From: Alphaproteobacteria bacterium
GTDB lineage: Bacteria > Pseudomonadota > Alphaproteobacteria > Rhizobiales > Beijerinckiaceae
DNA length: 32,693 nt
Direction of reading: 5' to 3'
Assembly (NCBI GenBank): GCA_016869435.1
Contig: VGEB01000023.1
Location: 1 to 32,693 of the forward strand
Made by a program: the position numbers and the translations under genes. Below the pieces are notes generated by a model. It worked only from the letters and a program-made list of their open reading frames with translations. It was not told where the DNA came from and did not search any database. Below, one piece after another: positions 32,467 through 32,693 of the stretch (position 1 is the stretch's first letter; each line of letters begins with the position of its first letter).

Positions 32467-32693
32467 AGCCTACCACAGGGAAATCGGTAGGGAAGCCACG
32501 GCATGGTTGGTCTTTGCGCCGCATGAGCGACGAGCCTACCACAGGGAAATCGGTAGGGAAGCCACGGCGAACAACTTCAAACGCTCAGTCATCGTCGGAG
32601 CCTACCACAGGGAAATCGGTAGGGAAGCCACGGCCGTTCAAGCGTCAGTGAGGTCGACCGCAACAGCCTACCACAGGGAAATCGGTAGGGAAG
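32467..32693 (-). CRISPR. CRISPR array, 36-bp repeats, 30-bp spacers (runs off window)
   Basis: Repeats lie at 32467-32502, 32533-32568, 32599-32634 and a partial one at 32665-32693. The full copies are identical, as is the visible part of the fourth. The three spacers (32503-32532, 32569-32598, 32635-32664) are each 30 bp, as usual for type II. The repeat carries CCTACC and GGTAGG as an inverted repeat. Strand is set by the tracrRNA: crRNA should read on the minus strand, beginning GCCGTGGCTTCCCTACCG. The array continues to the right, so its size and leader end are unknown. Confidence 0.95.

Overview
The window is GC-rich, densely coded chromosomal DNA of an alphaproteobacterium, most likely of the Hyphomicrobiales (Rhizobiales). 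The evidence is a PopZ-family polar protein, an isoaspartyl-methyltransferase-like gene next to tolC, an IalB-family protein, a de novo nadA-nadB-nadC operon and a Rhizobiales-style palindromic intergenic element. A type II methanotroph such as Methylocystis or Methylosinus would fit, but no diagnostic methanotrophy gene is present, so the genus is a guess.

Layout. 1-2853: start of a gene leaving to the left, a universal stress protein, a small glycine-rich membrane protein, a secreted SH3-like protein and a metallo-beta-lactamase-fold hydrolase. 2850-6284 (minus): FtsB-like septum protein, PopZ-family protein, TolC-family outer-membrane channel and a divergent Pcm-like methyltransferase. 6389-8838: a sulfur unit with an Rrf2 regulator divergent from a TSUP transporter and cysK. 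8868-10251 (minus): a small membrane protein and pyrB. 10458-14661: a nad operon (nadA, DUF4202 gene, nadB, nadC) behind a near-perfect 29-bp palindromic operator. 14772-20613: methyltransferase-like protein, palindromic element, ChbG-type deacetylase, GT2 glycosyltransferase, small membrane protein, murJ and two related small proteins. 20697-24952: lysC, two tandem TIR-domain genes (the first broken by an in-frame TGA), ubiG, an IalB-like protein and a cupin. 25187-27441: small membrane protein, tRNA-Gly, ispE, rlmB and tRNA-Thr.

27785-32693 holds a complete type II-C CRISPR-Cas locus. A tracrRNA lies on the minus strand upstream of cas9, followed by cas9 (1081 aa), cas1 and cas2 in an overlapping plus-strand operon, then an array of 36-bp repeats and 30-bp spacers that runs off the right edge. 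The anti-repeat matches 24 of 25 repeat bases and is followed by a hairpin and a U-tract terminator, which fixes the tracrRNA strand as minus. It follows that crRNAs are also transcribed from the minus strand, towards the cas genes. There is no cas4 or csn2.

The most interesting points are the tracrRNA/crRNA architecture, the TIR pair whose first member loses its predicted catalytic Glu to a stop codon, the nad operator that reaches into the ribosome-binding site together with an unexplained DUF4202 gene in that operon, and a palindromic element that supplies the stop codons of two convergent genes.
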